From Bordetella parapertussis (lineage in GTDB: Bacteria > Bacteroidota > Bacteroidia > Chitinophagales > Chitinophagaceae), in NCBI GenBank assembly GCA_943331005.2, contig CALQJX020000017.1:1-64000 (forward strand): a stretch of DNA of 64,000 nt. Direction: 5' to 3'. Both the position numbers and the translations under genes were made by a program. The notes beneath the pieces are model-generated. The model saw nothing but the letters and a program-made list of their open reading frames with translations. It was not told the origin of the DNA and searched no databases. Shown here one piece after another: positions 46,301 to 55,576 of the stretch (the first letter of the stretch is position 1; each line of letters begins with the position of its first letter).

Positions 46301-46642
46301 CTACACATAAGATAACAGAAAATACTTAAGCTCTTATTAACAAGTAGCTATTCAAGTAAAATAAATACAATTTGTATATTTTCCCCTCACAATTGAACAG
46401 TATGGAGATATTTCTATATTATCGGTTGTTATTTTTTTATTGCAAATGAGGATTGAAACTAAATTTATTTTGTTAAATTTGCTGCTCTGAGCTGTGTTCC
46501 GATACTTCCTGAATGTATTAGCAGGTCATTATGAATTAGCAGAAAGCACTACTGCTACAACATAATCACAGGTAATTATCACCACAGCAACACGAGGAAT
46601 AATAACAACTAACTTAATATAAAAATTAAAATCATAACGTAC
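46301..46642. other. Intergenic region before the outer-membrane protein gene
   Basis: 342 bp without a gene. It contains the best promoter of the window: TTG at 46453-46455, 18 bp, then TAAATTTG at 46474-46481. The leader to the ATG would be about 155-160 nt, unusually long for this genome, with no fold I recognise. Confidence 0.55.
46453..46481 (+). promoter_or_regulatory. -33/-7 promoter for the outer-membrane protein gene
   Basis: TTG (46453-46455) and an exact TAnnTTTG (TAAATTTG, 46474-46481) separated by 18 bp, near the spacing reported for the Bacteroidota primary sigma factor. Confidence 0.65.
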
Positions 46643-47740
46643 ATGGGTAAGCGAATTTTATGTTTGGTAGCCATAATTGTAGCCGCAGAAACTCATAGCG
46701 CTTTTGCACAGGTCAGGAGTGAATACTTCCGTAGCTTATCTGCAGACCTGCAGGTGAACCGTGGCATGCTCACCCAAAATGTGAAAGCTATTCCATTCTC
46801 TACCAACTACCAGGATGCTCTAAACGCAACACAAGGCGACATCAAGTTCAGCGGTGGAAAATCAATGGGCTATGACTTCCGTCTTGGTTACTATTTCAAT
46901 CGTGTTCGTTCGCTGGGTGTTGGTGTTGGTATCAATTATTACAAGCAGGAAGGAAATCTGAACATGGACACATTCCACATGGAATTCAGAGCTTCAGATG
47001 CTACGTATCCTACTTTCAGGCAAGTAATTTCTACTACACGTGGCATCAAAGAATCTGTAACAAGCACCAGTATCAACATACCTGTGCTGCTTCGTTACAA
47101 AAAAGACTTCAGCGAAAAACTGGCGCTTACTGTTGATGCAGGTATACTTTACAACATCAACGTAAAGAATACTTACAGCACTGATGCCAACTTCGACTAC
47201 GAAGCTATCTACAAGTTCGAAGGTACAGTTCCTGTTTATGACAACTCAGCAATACCAGACGGTTCTGACCTACTTATCACGAAGAGCGAATTCCTCAAAG
47301 ACTTCCCTAAAGGTGATGTTCGTAACTTTTTTGCTTTCCACGACAGCATTGGTAAAAGCGTTGGCCTCAACCTTTCAGCAGACCAGAAAGACGGTACTGT
47401 AAAATACAAAAAAGGCTCTCTTGGTTATACAGGCGAAGTTGCAATCAACTACATGGTTGTTCGTAACATTTGCTTAAGGCTTGGTGCTTATTATACAGCT
47501 CAGTCTTTCACTAACACATCTAACAACAACGCACTTCGTCTTACTGACAAAGTTGTTGAGAATGCAAACGGAAGGATCACAGGCGTTAACTACAATTCTT
47601 TGCTGAACGAAGTACAGAACGTAAAAAGCAACAACTTCGGTCTGATGCTGGGTGTGCGTGTTTACTTCAACAAAATGGCATGGAAAGCACCTGAGAACGA
47701 TATGAACAAAGTAACTCCTGCTCAGGGTCGTGCACACTAA
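46643..47740 (+). CDS. Outer-membrane beta-barrel protein
   Basis: A 365-residue exported protein. A signal peptide (cut near AFAQ) is followed by alternating amphipathic strands such as SMGYDFRLGYYFNRVRSLG, LALTVDAGILYNINVK and GLMLGVRVYFNKMAW, typical of porin-like barrels (OMP_b-brl). A loop segment at about 190-260 is hydrophilic. The protein does not end in an aromatic residue; the last strand is followed by a polar tail (PENDMNKVTPAQGRAH). Codon use favours common codons, a long leader and good promoter precede it, and a strong terminator follows, all suggesting high expression. Ligand unknown. Confidence 0.82.
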   Translation: MGKRILCLVAIIVAAETHSAFAQVRSEYFRSLSADLQVNRGMLTQNVKAIPFSTNYQDALNATQGDIKFSGGKSMGYDFRLGYYFNRVRSLGVGVGINYYKQEGNLNMDTFHMEFRASDATYPTFRQVISTTRGIKESVTSTSINIPVLLRYKKDFSEKLALTVDAGILYNINVKNTYSTDANFDYEAIYKFEGTVPVYDNSAIPDGSDLLITKSEFLKDFPKGDVRNFFAFHDSIGKSVGLNLSADQKDGTVKYKKGSLGYTGEVAINYMVVRNICLRLGAYYTAQSFTNTSNNNALRLTDKVVENANGRITGVNYNSLLNEVQNVKSNNFGLMLGVRVYFNKMAWKAPENDMNKVTPAQGRAH

Positions 47741-47763
47741 TTATCACTAATAATATTTATACC

Positions 47764-47794
47764 ATCCCCCGCAATTAGCGGGGGATTTTTTTTG
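47764..47794 (+). terminator. Rho-independent terminator of the barrel gene
   Basis: A 9-bp perfect stem ATCCCCCGC/GCGGGGGAT (47764-47772 with 47778-47786) with an AATTA loop, followed by eight T. Confidence 0.95.
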
Positions 47795-47839
47795 CTATAA
47801 TTATAGCAAAACACTAACACCTGACAGCTATACTTAGGG

Positions 47840-47847
47840 TACCTTTG
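47840..47847 (+). promoter_or_regulatory. -7 promoter element TACCTTTG for the NDH-2 gene
   Basis: Exact TAnnTTTG match 34 nt before the ATG at 47882. Confidence 0.6.
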
Positions 47848-47881
47848 CGTGGCATTTATAATCATCCATAAAACATAGAGT

Positions 47882-49153
47882 ATGCGCAATAAGCTAGTAA
47901 TACTCGGTGCCGGTTTTGCAGGACTTCAGCTTGCAAAACACCTAAAAGGCAAAGGTTTTGATAACACATTAATTGATCAGTACAATTTCCACCAATTCCA
48001 GCCGCTGTTCTATCAGGTAGCTACTGCCCGCCTGGAACCCAGCGCCATCTCGTTCCCGCTCAGAAAGGTATTTCAGGATCAGAAAGATATACATGTGCGC
48101 ATTACACGGGTAACTAACGTTGATTCTGAAACCATGCAGGTACATACCGAAGATGGTATATTTAGCTACGACCATCTGGTAATAGCCACCGGTTGCGCTA
48201 CCAACTACTTTGGCAACAAGAACTTCGAAAAGTATACCTTCCCTATGAAGTCTACCAATGAAGCCATAACTCTGCGCAACAGGATATTGCAAAATTTCGA
48301 GGATGCACTGAGTACAACAGCAGAACAACAGGAAGAGATACTGAATGTAGTAGTTGCCGGAGGCGGCCCAACCGGAGTGGAGCTAGCCGGATCGCTGGCT
48401 GAAATGAAAAAGTATGTACTACCCCGCGACTATCCGGATATGGACTTCTCGAAGCTGAACATTTATCTGGTAGAGGGTTCGCCCAATACACTGCAGAATA
48501 TGAGCGAGGCATCGAGACAGAAGTCTCAACAATATCTTGAGAAGCTTGGCGTGAAGGTACTGGTGAACACATTGGCTCAAGACTTTGATGGCCACACCCT
48601 TACACTCAAGGATGGCAGTATCATAAAGACCAGAACAATGATATGGGCTGCCGGCATAAATGGCAATGTGCCACTGGGAATACCTGCAAATGCGCTTGTG
48701 AGGGGGAACAGAATAAAAGTGGATAGCTGCAATAAAGCAGAGGGTATGGATAATGTGTATGTGCTGGGAGATGTGGCCTGTATGGAAACAACTGATTTCC
48801 CGAAAGGACACCCGCAACTGGCCAATGTAGCCATCAATCAGGCAAAGACACTGGCAGCAAATCTGATACGGCAGCAAAAGCAACAAGTCATGAAGGCGTT
48901 CAGCTATAATTCGCCGGGCACTATGGCCACCATTGGCAAAAGAATGGCCGTAGTGGATCTTCCATTCTTCAGCTTCCAGGGCAGGCTGGCCTGGTTCACC
49001 TGGATGTTCCTTCACCTGATGCTGATACTGAGTGTGCGCAACAAATTCTTTATCTTCATCAACTGGGCCATCAGCTATTTCACCAACGACACCACGCTAC
49101 GGCTGATACTGAAACCCGCCACCAAAAATGAGGAAGCAATAACTACTGCCTGA
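47882..49153 (+). CDS. ndh: Type II NADH dehydrogenase (NAD(P)/FAD-dependent oxidoreductase)
   Basis: A 423-residue flavoprotein that passes electrons from NADH to quinone without pumping protons. FAD motif LGAGFAGLQLAKHL (8-21); NHQFQPLFYQVAT-like quinone/FAD segment (FHQFQPLFYQVATARL); NAD motif VVAGGGPTGVELAGSLAE (about 157-174); FAD motif VYVLGDVACME (about 295-305). The C-terminus has an amphipathic/hydrophobic stretch (LAWFTWMFLHLMLIL) that docks on the membrane. Length is normal. Close relatives in Bacteroidota behave as NDH-2; the electron acceptor is inferred. Confidence 0.92.
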   Translation: MRNKLVILGAGFAGLQLAKHLKGKGFDNTLIDQYNFHQFQPLFYQVATARLEPSAISFPLRKVFQDQKDIHVRITRVTNVDSETMQVHTEDGIFSYDHLVIATGCATNYFGNKNFEKYTFPMKSTNEAITLRNRILQNFEDALSTTAEQQEEILNVVVAGGGPTGVELAGSLAEMKKYVLPRDYPDMDFSKLNIYLVEGSPNTLQNMSEASRQKSQQYLEKLGVKVLVNTLAQDFDGHTLTLKDGSIIKTRTMIWAAGINGNVPLGIPANALVRGNRIKVDSCNKAEGMDNVYVLGDVACMETTDFPKGHPQLANVAINQAKTLAANLIRQQKQQVMKAFSYNSPGTMATIGKRMAVVDLPFFSFQGRLAWFTWMFLHLMLILSVRNKFFIFINWAISYFTNDTTLRLILKPATKNEEAITTA

Positions 49154-49178
49154 TCAGCCAAATATGGTGCGATGTAGT

Positions 49179-49186
49179 TATTTTTG
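49179..49186 (+). promoter_or_regulatory. -7 promoter element TATTTTTG for tsaD
   Basis: Exact TAnnTTTG match 11 nt before the tsaD ATG, in the 44-bp gap after the NDH-2 gene. Confidence 0.5.
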
Positions 49187-49197
49187 CCACAGATATC

Positions 49198-50214
49198 ATG
49201 ACCAGCAAACACATCAACATACTTGCCATAGAATCATCTTGCGACGAGACCAGTGCATCAGTAATTCAGGATGCCCGCGTACTGAGCAATCACATTGCCA
49301 CGCAGAAGGTACATGCACGCTATGGCGGTGTAGTGCCCGAAATGGCATCGAGAGCGCATATAGAGAACATCATACCGGTAGTAGATGCAGCGTTGGTAGA
49401 TTCAGGCATCAGCAAAGAAGATATTACGGCAGTAGCTTTCACGCAGGCACCGGGCCTTATAGGTTCGCTGCTGGTAGGTGCATGCTTTGCCAAATCTTTT
49501 GCACAGGCACTGAATGTGCCACTTATAGCAGTGCATCATATGCAGGCGCATGTGCTGGCGCACTTTCTGGAGGAGCGCAAACCGGAATTCCCGTTCATGT
49601 GCCTCACCGTATCGGGCGGGCACACACAGATAGTACTTTGCCGCAGCCACCTGGATATGGAAGTACTGGGAGAGACCATGGATGATGCAGCCGGTGAAGC
49701 ATTTGACAAAGTAGCCAAAATGCTGGGACTACCCTATCCGGGCGGCCCGCTTATAGATAAGTATGCCAAAGAAGGCGACCCCAACAAATTCAAGTTCCCT
49801 TCCAAAGAAATGAAGGACTATACCTTTAGTTTCAGCGGCATCAAAACATCTGTATTGTACTTCCTGCAGGCACAGCGCAAAACAGATCCCGAATTTGCAG
49901 AGAAGAACATACAGGACATTTGCGCATCGGTACAGCACACCATTATAAAAGTACTGATGGCCAAGTTGGAGAAAGCAGCCAAAGACTATGGTGTTACTCA
50001 CATAGGCATAGCAGGTGGCGTATCTGCCAACAGCGGACTAAGGACAGCCATTACAGAAGCCGGCAAAAAGAACGGCTGGGAAGTATATATACCCAAGTTT
50101 GAATACTGTACAGACAATGCCGCTATGATAGGCATAACAGGCTATTATAAATATCTGCAGGGCACCTTTACCGACCTTGCAGCCACACCCAGCGCAAGAG
50201 CTACCTGGATATGA
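49198..50214 (+). CDS. tsaD: tRNA N6-adenosine threonylcarbamoyltransferase TsaD
   Basis: A 338-residue ASKHA-fold enzyme that places threonylcarbamoyl on A37 of ANN-decoding tRNAs, working with TsaB, TsaE and TsaC, none of which is in this window. LAIESSCDETSASVI (9-23), the metal-binding HHMQAH (about 112-117), SGGHTQIVL, GEAFDKVAKMLGLPYPGGP and GGVSANSGLR for nucleotide binding. Standard length. Its stop overlaps the next ATG by ATGA, coupling translation of both tRNA-modification enzymes. Confidence 0.97.
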   Translation: MTSKHINILAIESSCDETSASVIQDARVLSNHIATQKVHARYGGVVPEMASRAHIENIIPVVDAALVDSGISKEDITAVAFTQAPGLIGSLLVGACFAKSFAQALNVPLIAVHHMQAHVLAHFLEERKPEFPFMCLTVSGGHTQIVLCRSHLDMEVLGETMDDAAGEAFDKVAKMLGLPYPGGPLIDKYAKEGDPNKFKFPSKEMKDYTFSFSGIKTSVLYFLQAQRKTDPEFAEKNIQDICASVQHTIIKVLMAKLEKAAKDYGVTHIGIAGGVSANSGLRTAITEAGKKNGWEVYIPKFEYCTDNAAMIGITGYYKYLQGTFTDLAATPSARATWI

Positions 50215-50924
50215 GTAACAGCTGGTTCCAATTCAGAGCTTTCAGAATAGAGCAGGATAAGTGCGCTATGAAGGTAACCACTGATGCCTGTATACAAGGC
50301 GCATGGACACCCATACCCGGCGGAGCTAAAAGCGTGCTGGATATTGGTGCCGGCACAGGATTGTTGTCGCTGATGCTGGCCCAGCGCAACCGCGGGCTGC
50401 AAATAGACGCAGTAGAGTATGATGAGGATGCGGCAGCACAGGCTGCACACAACATAGCATCATCGGCTTGGGAGGACCGCATAGAGGTGCTGCATGCAGA
50501 TGTACGCAAACATGCAGCGGTAGAAAAGTATGACCTCATCATTTGCAATCCGCCATTCTACGATAATAGTCTGCTCAGCGACAAGACTCAAAAGAATCTT
50601 GCCAGACACAATGTATCGCTGAGCAAGGAGGAACTGGCGGAGGCTATAGTAAATAATCTGGCGGAGGGTGGCTATGTTTCTGTTTTGCTTCCCTATACCG
50701 AATACAAACTGTGGGAAACAACTGCTGCCACATTCGGACTAAGCGCTACCGAAGTACTGCATGTACGACACAAGCCCGGCGCCGACATCAAAAGAGTAAT
50801 AGGTATCATGTCTTTGAATAACACCAGAGCCTGCAACACACAGGAACTAACCATTAAGAACGAGGACAACCAGTATACCGAACATTTCAGGACTTTAATG
50901 AGCCCTTTCTACCTGGATCTCTAA
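50211..50924 (+). CDS. trmN6: tRNA1(Val) adenine-37 N6-methyltransferase TrmN6
   Basis: A 237-residue SAM-dependent methyltransferase (YfiC/TrmN6 family). FRIEQDKCAMKVTTDACIQGAW-type substrate segment at residues 10-31, the SAM motif DIGAGTGLLSLML (about 44-56), the acidic EYDEDAA after strand 2, and the catalytic N-P-P-F-Y of the N6-adenine class (about 111-115). Overlaps tsaD by 4 bp, so the two tRNA A37 modifiers form an operon. The exact tRNA target is inferred from the family. Confidence 0.92.
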   Translation: MSNSWFQFRAFRIEQDKCAMKVTTDACIQGAWTPIPGGAKSVLDIGAGTGLLSLMLAQRNRGLQIDAVEYDEDAAAQAAHNIASSAWEDRIEVLHADVRKHAAVEKYDLIICNPPFYDNSLLSDKTQKNLARHNVSLSKEELAEAIVNNLAEGGYVSVLLPYTEYKLWETTAATFGLSATEVLHVRHKPGADIKRVIGIMSLNNTRACNTQELTIKNEDNQYTEHFRTLMSPFYLDL

Positions 50925-51037
50925 GCAGGAAGGATAGTGTTATTTTTAGTGCCGGTCTCCAATCTCTGCATATTTGTTGGGCAGGAAACGTAAATTCGTA
51001 TTCAGGCAGCAGCAAAAGCAGTCACCTACCCTGACCA

Positions 51038-52495
51038 ATGAAGGGACAACAAAACATCAACATTCTGATAATTGACGATGATGAAGACGATTTCATGATC
51101 ACGTCGGAATACATACGATCCATACCGGGCAATACGTATCAGATACACTGGGCAGGCACCTACAAAAAAGGCATGGAACACCTGCTTGCCAATGACCATG
51201 ACCTGTACTTTGCCGATTACAGACTGGGAGCCAAATCGGGTGTGGACTTTCTGAAAGAAGCACAGGCGGCAGGTAGTGAGGCCCCCATAGTTTTACTGAC
51301 CGGACAGGGCAACTATGAAGTAGATATAGAAGCTATGAAATGGGGAGCGGTAGACTACCTGATAAAGGCAGAATTGAATACTGAAAAAATGGAGCGCTGC
51401 ATTCGCTACGCTATGGACCGCACCCAAAACCTGAAAGCACTGAAAAGAAGCGAATCGAAGTTCAGGAGCATTTTCGAAAAATCGAAGGATATAATATTTG
51501 TGGCTGATGAGCAGCTACGTATCACCGATGTGAACGCTGCCATGCACGATATGCTGGGAATAGCGAAAGGCAAGGGACTGTTGCTTACAGACCTGTTTTG
51601 CTATGTAGAAGACAAGCACCTGATAACGGATGCCATAAGCAAGGGCAGTGAACTGAATGACTTCCCCACCTCTCTATGGACCAGAAACGGCAAAAAACTA
51701 CAATGTACTATAACCCTTTCTGTGGAACGTAGCGACAACAATACAGACTATGTTCAGGGCATCATACACGACATTACCAGCCTGAAAAAGGCAGAGATAG
51801 CTGCCCTGCAGACCGAAAAACTAGCGGCAACCGGCAGACTGGTACGCACACTGGCACATGAAGTAAGAAACCCGCTGAACAACATAGCCATGTCTGCCGA
51901 ATACCTGAATGATGAAAACAACAGCGAGGATGAAAGGTTGTATCTGGACATCATTAAACGAAACAGCAACCGCATCAACAACCTAATATCCGAACTACTG
52001 CAGTCATCTATTCCCCGCGACAACACGCTGAAGCCACACACACTGCAACTGATAACCAATGAAGTAATAGCTGCATCGGCAGACAGGGTGACCCTGAAGA
52101 AGATGAAGGCTAACATCAGCTATCATGAACAGCCGGCGACCATACATGCCGATTTCGAGAACCTGAAACTGGCCTTACTGAATATAGTGATCAATGCTAT
52201 AGAGGCCATGGAAGAGAACAACGGTATACTTACGGTATCTATTGATATTGAAGAGAAAAACGCCATTCTGAAGATAACAGACAATGGCTGCGGCATAAGT
52301 GAAGAGAATATTGGCAGGATCTTTGAACCCTACTATACCCGCAAAAGGAACGGATCGGGCCTGGGGCTTCCATTTACGCTGAACATACTAAAGGCGCACA
52401 AAGCAGCAATAGAAGTTACCTCTACACCCGGCAAGGGCAGCAACTTCACTATTGCCTTTCCGCTGGCTGATACCGCAGAAGTGGATACTATTTAA
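51038..52495 (+). CDS. REC-PAS-histidine kinase (inverted hybrid sensor)
   Basis: A 485-residue soluble signalling protein. The receiver domain is at the N-terminus (about 7-125; acidic pocket D13/D14, phospho-acceptor D60, conserved T88 and K110). A PAS domain follows (about 140-245), then HisKA with H274 in TLAHEVRNPLNN, and HATPase_c with NAIEAM, DNGCGI and GSGLGLPF. There is no membrane segment, so it is cytoplasmic. With REC in front and no output regulator next door, it may take phosphate from another kinase and pass it on, or use REC to control its own kinase. The signal is unknown. Confidence 0.93.
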   Translation: MKGQQNINILIIDDDEDDFMITSEYIRSIPGNTYQIHWAGTYKKGMEHLLANDHDLYFADYRLGAKSGVDFLKEAQAAGSEAPIVLLTGQGNYEVDIEAMKWGAVDYLIKAELNTEKMERCIRYAMDRTQNLKALKRSESKFRSIFEKSKDIIFVADEQLRITDVNAAMHDMLGIAKGKGLLLTDLFCYVEDKHLITDAISKGSELNDFPTSLWTRNGKKLQCTITLSVERSDNNTDYVQGIIHDITSLKKAEIAALQTEKLAATGRLVRTLAHEVRNPLNNIAMSAEYLNDENNSEDERLYLDIIKRNSNRINNLISELLQSSIPRDNTLKPHTLQLITNEVIAASADRVTLKKMKANISYHEQPATIHADFENLKLALLNIVINAIEAMEENNGILTVSIDIEEKNAILKITDNGCGISEENIGRIFEPYYTRKRNGSGLGLPFTLNILKAHKAAIEVTSTPGKGSNFTIAFPLADTAEVDTI

Positions 52496-52503
52496 AAAGA
52501 AAA

Positions 52504-52531
52504 GCCGTACAGCTGCAAGCAACTGTACGGC
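52504..52531. terminator. Hairpin between convergent kinase genes
   Basis: A 9-bp perfect stem GCCGTACAG/CTGTACGGC (52504-52512 with 52523-52531) with a 10-nt loop, midway between the convergent sensor-kinase and PfkB genes. Preceded by A-rich sequence, so it could terminate the minus-strand transcript. Confidence 0.65.
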
Positions 52532-52556
52532 CAGTATAAATAGGTGGAAATGAAAA

Positions 52557-53474
52557 TTAACGGATCTCGAAATTGGCCAGAGAGATGAATTCGTTCACCC
52601 TGTTACTGATATCATCAGCAGATATTTCCTTCATACGGTTAGGACCAAATTTCTCTACGCAGAAAGAAGCCATTGCTGAACCTACAATGATACCAGCCTT
52701 CATGCTTTCGAAAGATGTATCGTTGATACGTGTGAGGTAACCAATGAAACCACCTGCAAATGTATCGCCGGCACCAGTCGGGTCGAACACTTCTTCCAGT
52801 GGCAAAGCAGGTGCAGAGAACATTTTGTTTTCGTAGAACAGCAGCGCACCGTGTTCACCTTTCTTGATGATAAGGTACTTTGGTCCCATTGACTGTATCT
52901 TTTTTGCAGCCTTTACCAATGAGTATTCGCCGCTCAGCTGACGTGCTTCGCTATCGTTCACCATCAGCAGGTCTACCATACCCAACACCTTGCGGAGGTC
53001 GTCCATAGTGTTGTCCATCCAGAAGTTCATGGTATCCATGATCACCAGTTTAGGACGCTTCTTCAGCTGATCCATTACCTTGATCTGAATAGAAGGAGCA
53101 AGGTTGCCGAGCATAACGAATTCAGCATCCTGATAGCTCTCCGGCAATACCGGATCGAAACGGAGCAATACGTTGAGGTCTGTGACCAGTGTATCGCGGG
53201 TATTCATATCCATATGATAGCGGCCACTCCAGAAAAAGCTTTTCTCATCAGGCACTATTTCCACACCTTCCATGATAACGCTTCTTTCTTCAAGCGCAGT
53301 CATTTCTTCCTTAGGAAAGTCACCACCAACAATGGAAACCATCTTAACAGGCTGTGTATAATTGGAAGCCGCAAGTGCAGCATAAGTACCAGAACCGCCA
53401 ATGATGCGGTCAACTTTTCCAAATGGAGTTTCCAGGGCATCGAAAGCCATGGTACCAACTATAAGTAAAGACAT
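52557..53474 (-). CDS. PfkB-family carbohydrate/nucleoside kinase
   Basis: A 305-residue ribokinase-fold sugar kinase. N-terminal LIVGTMAFDALETPFG and the GGSGTYAALAA segment (PfkB signature 1 region), then MVNDSEARQLSG, KKGEHGALLF and the catalytic/anion-hole DPTGAGDTFAGGFIG (about 241-255). Substrate specificity cannot be read; relatives annotated as sugar or adenosine-like kinases share this pattern. The ATG at 53474 fits the family N-terminus; the longer frame adds 28 residues across the promoter and is rejected. Confidence 0.9.
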   Translation of the reverse strand: MSLLIVGTMAFDALETPFGKVDRIIGGSGTYAALAASNYTQPVKMVSIVGGDFPKEEMTALEERSVIMEGVEIVPDEKSFFWSGRYHMDMNTRDTLVTDLNVLLRFDPVLPESYQDAEFVMLGNLAPSIQIKVMDQLKKRPKLVIMDTMNFWMDNTMDDLRKVLGMVDLLMVNDSEARQLSGEYSLVKAAKKIQSMGPKYLIIKKGEHGALLFYENKMFSAPALPLEEVFDPTGAGDTFAGGFIGYLTRINDTSFESMKAGIIVGSAMASFCVEKFGPNRMKEISADDISNRVNEFISLANFEIR

Positions 53475-53493
53475 ATAAAAATGAAATTTTGTG

Positions 53494-53501
53494 CAAATGT
53501 A
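53494..53501 (-). promoter_or_regulatory. -7 promoter element TACATTTG for the PfkB gene
   Basis: Exact TAnnTTTG match 19 nt before the ATG at 53474. Confidence 0.6.
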
Positions 53502-53596
53502 GGTGATAAGAAGGGAGAAAGGAAATGAAAGAGGGTGAATAACCACCCTAAATCTCAATTCTGCCCTCCAAAAAATGTATAAAAGTTTACCAGACG

Positions 53597-54415
53597 CTAT
53601 ACCGATACATTAAAGTCTCTCAAAGCATCATTCAGACTGGTTTTAAGATCTGTAGATGGTTTGCGGGTACCTATAATGAGGGCACAGTTGACGTGATACT
53701 CTCCGGCAGGGAACTTTTTGGCATAGCTACCCGGAATGACCACACTGCGGGCAGGCACACGACCCTTGTATTCTACAGGCTGGCTGCCACTGACATCTAT
53801 GATGCGGGTAGACTGTGTAAGCACCACATTGGCACCCAAAACTGCCTCTTTCTCTACTATAACACCCTCTACCACTATGCTGCGTGAGCCAAGGAAACAA
53901 CCATCTTCTATGATAACCGGAGATGCCTGCAACGGCTCCAGCACACCGCCAATACCCACGCCGCCACTGAGGTGCACACCCTTGCCTATCTGTGCACAAG
54001 AACCTACTGTAGCCCAGGTATCAACCATGGTGCCTTCATCTACATAGGCGCCAATGTTAACGTAAGAAGGCATAAGCACCACATTGCGGGCAATATAGGC
54101 TCCATAGCGGGCAACCGCATGCGGCACCGCACGTACACCCAGAGAAGCATAATCTTTTTTCAGTTCCATTTTATCGTAGAACTCAAAAGGAGGCAGTTCC
54201 CAGGTCTGCATCTGCTGAATACTGAAATACATAAGAATAGCTTTTTTCACCCATTCCTGCACCTCCCAGCCATTTGCAGATGGCGTGGCTACTCTTAGCC
54301 TTCCTTTATCCACCTCTTCTATTACTGCTCTTACTGTGTCGCTGTACTGTTTGTCTTTCAGCAGTTCTCTGTTGCTGAATGCTGCTTCAATAGCCTCCTG
54401 CCACTGTGGTAACAT
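53597..54415 (-). CDS. dapD: 2,3,4,5-Tetrahydropyridine-2,6-dicarboxylate N-succinyltransferase
   Basis: A 272-residue left-handed beta-helix acyltransferase of the succinylase branch of lysine/diaminopimelate synthesis. Helical N-terminus (about 1-100), then hexapeptide repeats (about 105-235): MPSYVNIGAYVDEGTMVDTWATVG, IGGVLEPLQASPVIIEDGCFLGSRS with the catalytic-region E and G, and the C-terminal VVIPGSYAKKFPAGEY. Length fits DapD. It is 28 bp downstream of a sugar aminotransferase, in the same direction, so it may be the last gene of a three-gene transcript. Supplies meso-DAP for peptidoglycan and lysine. Confidence 0.95.
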   Translation of the reverse strand: MLPQWQEAIEAAFSNRELLKDKQYSDTVRAVIEEVDKGRLRVATPSANGWEVQEWVKKAILMYFSIQQMQTWELPPFEFYDKMELKKDYASLGVRAVPHAVARYGAYIARNVVLMPSYVNIGAYVDEGTMVDTWATVGSCAQIGKGVHLSGGVGIGGVLEPLQASPVIIEDGCFLGSRSIVVEGVIVEKEAVLGANVVLTQSTRIIDVSGSQPVEYKGRVPARSVVIPGSYAKKFPAGEYHVNCALIIGTRKPSTDLKTSLNDALRDFNVSV

Positions 54416-54443
54416 ATATAGTCTTAGTTTTTTATTGATTTAA

Positions 54444-55574
54444 TTAGCTAATCACTGCATTGATAACAGCAAAAACACGCTGCAATTCTTCTTCTGTCAT
54501 ATTAGAGCCCGAAGGCAGGCACAGACCATTGGCAAACAGACGCTCAGAAGTACCATCGCCGTAAAATGCTGCACCTTCAAAAACAGGCTGCAAATGCATT
54601 GGCTTCCATAATGGCCTCGATTCTATGTTCTCTTTCTCGAATGCCAGTCTGAGGTCTTCTCTGGTAATTCCTGCCTCTGCAGGATCTATGAGTATGGTAG
54701 ACAGCCACCTGTTGCTGAAATACCCTGCAGGCTCTTCGCAGAAAGAAATGCCCTTGCGACCTGCCATAAGCTGATGATACTTGTTATAGATCTCCCTGCG
54801 TTTGGCAATACGGTCTGCCAATACCTGCATCTGGCCGCGGCCCACACCGGCACACAGATTACTCATGCGGTAGTTGTAGCCTATGCGGGAATGCTGATAG
54901 TGAGGCGCCTCGTCGCGGGCCTGCGTGGCCAGAAAACGTGCATCTTTCACCACAGCTTCATTGGACGAGACGAGCGCACCGCCACCAGATGTAGTAATGA
55001 TCTTATTGCCGTTGAATGAAAGTACAGAGATATCGGCCATGGTGCCGCAGCGGTGCCCGTGTATAGAAGAACCCAGCGCTTCTGCAGCATCTTCCAGAAC
55101 AGGTATACCATATTTATGCGCCACAGCGTTGATCTCGGCCATTTTTGCAGGCATGCCATACAGGTGCACCGGCATTATTGCCTTTGGTTTTTTACCCTTT
55201 GCTATACGATCCTGAATGGCAGTTTCCAGCAATTCGGGCGACATATTCCAGGTATCGCTTTCGCTATCTACAAAGACAGGTATGGCACCTATGTAACTGA
55301 TAGGATTGGCGGTTGCAGAGAAGGTCATGCTCTGGCATATTACCTCATCTCCTGCCTTTACACCCAGTAATACCAACCCCAGGTGCAGCCCTGCAGTACC
55401 CGAACTGAGCGCAGCCACATGGCTGCCATTGCCCAGAAAAAGCTCCAGGTCCTGCTCAAAGCCATTAACATTGGGACCCAGCGGCGCAATCCAGTTGGTG
55501 GCAAATGCTTCTCTTACAAACTCTTCTTCAGTGCCACCCATGTGTGGCGACGACATCCAAATCTTCGGTTTCAT
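54444..55574 (-). CDS. DegT/DnrJ/EryC1-family nucleotide-sugar aminotransferase (PglE-like)
   Basis: A 376-residue PLP-dependent sugar aminotransferase. Substrate/PLP motifs SSGTAGLHLGLVLLGV, FVDSESDTWNM, HLYGMPAKM, VLEDAAEALGS, and the PLP lysine in SFNGNKIITTSGGG (about residue 190). It most resembles enzymes that form UDP-4-amino-4,6-dideoxy sugars (PglE/PseC/perosamine-synthase group). It starts 2 bp after the stop of a PglD-like acetyltransferase, which would acetylate the new amine. The product is therefore likely an N-acetylated 4-amino-6-deoxy hexose for surface glycans or O-glycosylation; the precise sugar is inference. Confidence 0.93.
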   Translation of the reverse strand: MKPKIWMSSPHMGGTEEEFVREAFATNWIAPLGPNVNGFEQDLELFLGNGSHVAALSSGTAGLHLGLVLLGVKAGDEVICQSMTFSATANPISYIGAIPVFVDSESDTWNMSPELLETAIQDRIAKGKKPKAIMPVHLYGMPAKMAEINAVAHKYGIPVLEDAAEALGSSIHGHRCGTMADISVLSFNGNKIITTSGGGALVSSNEAVVKDARFLATQARDEAPHYQHSRIGYNYRMSNLCAGVGRGQMQVLADRIAKRREIYNKYHQLMAGRKGISFCEEPAGYFSNRWLSTILIDPAEAGITREDLRLAFEKENIESRPLWKPMHLQPVFEGAAFYGDGTSERLFANGLCLPSGSNMTEEELQRVFAVINAVIS

Positions 55575-55576
55575 GA

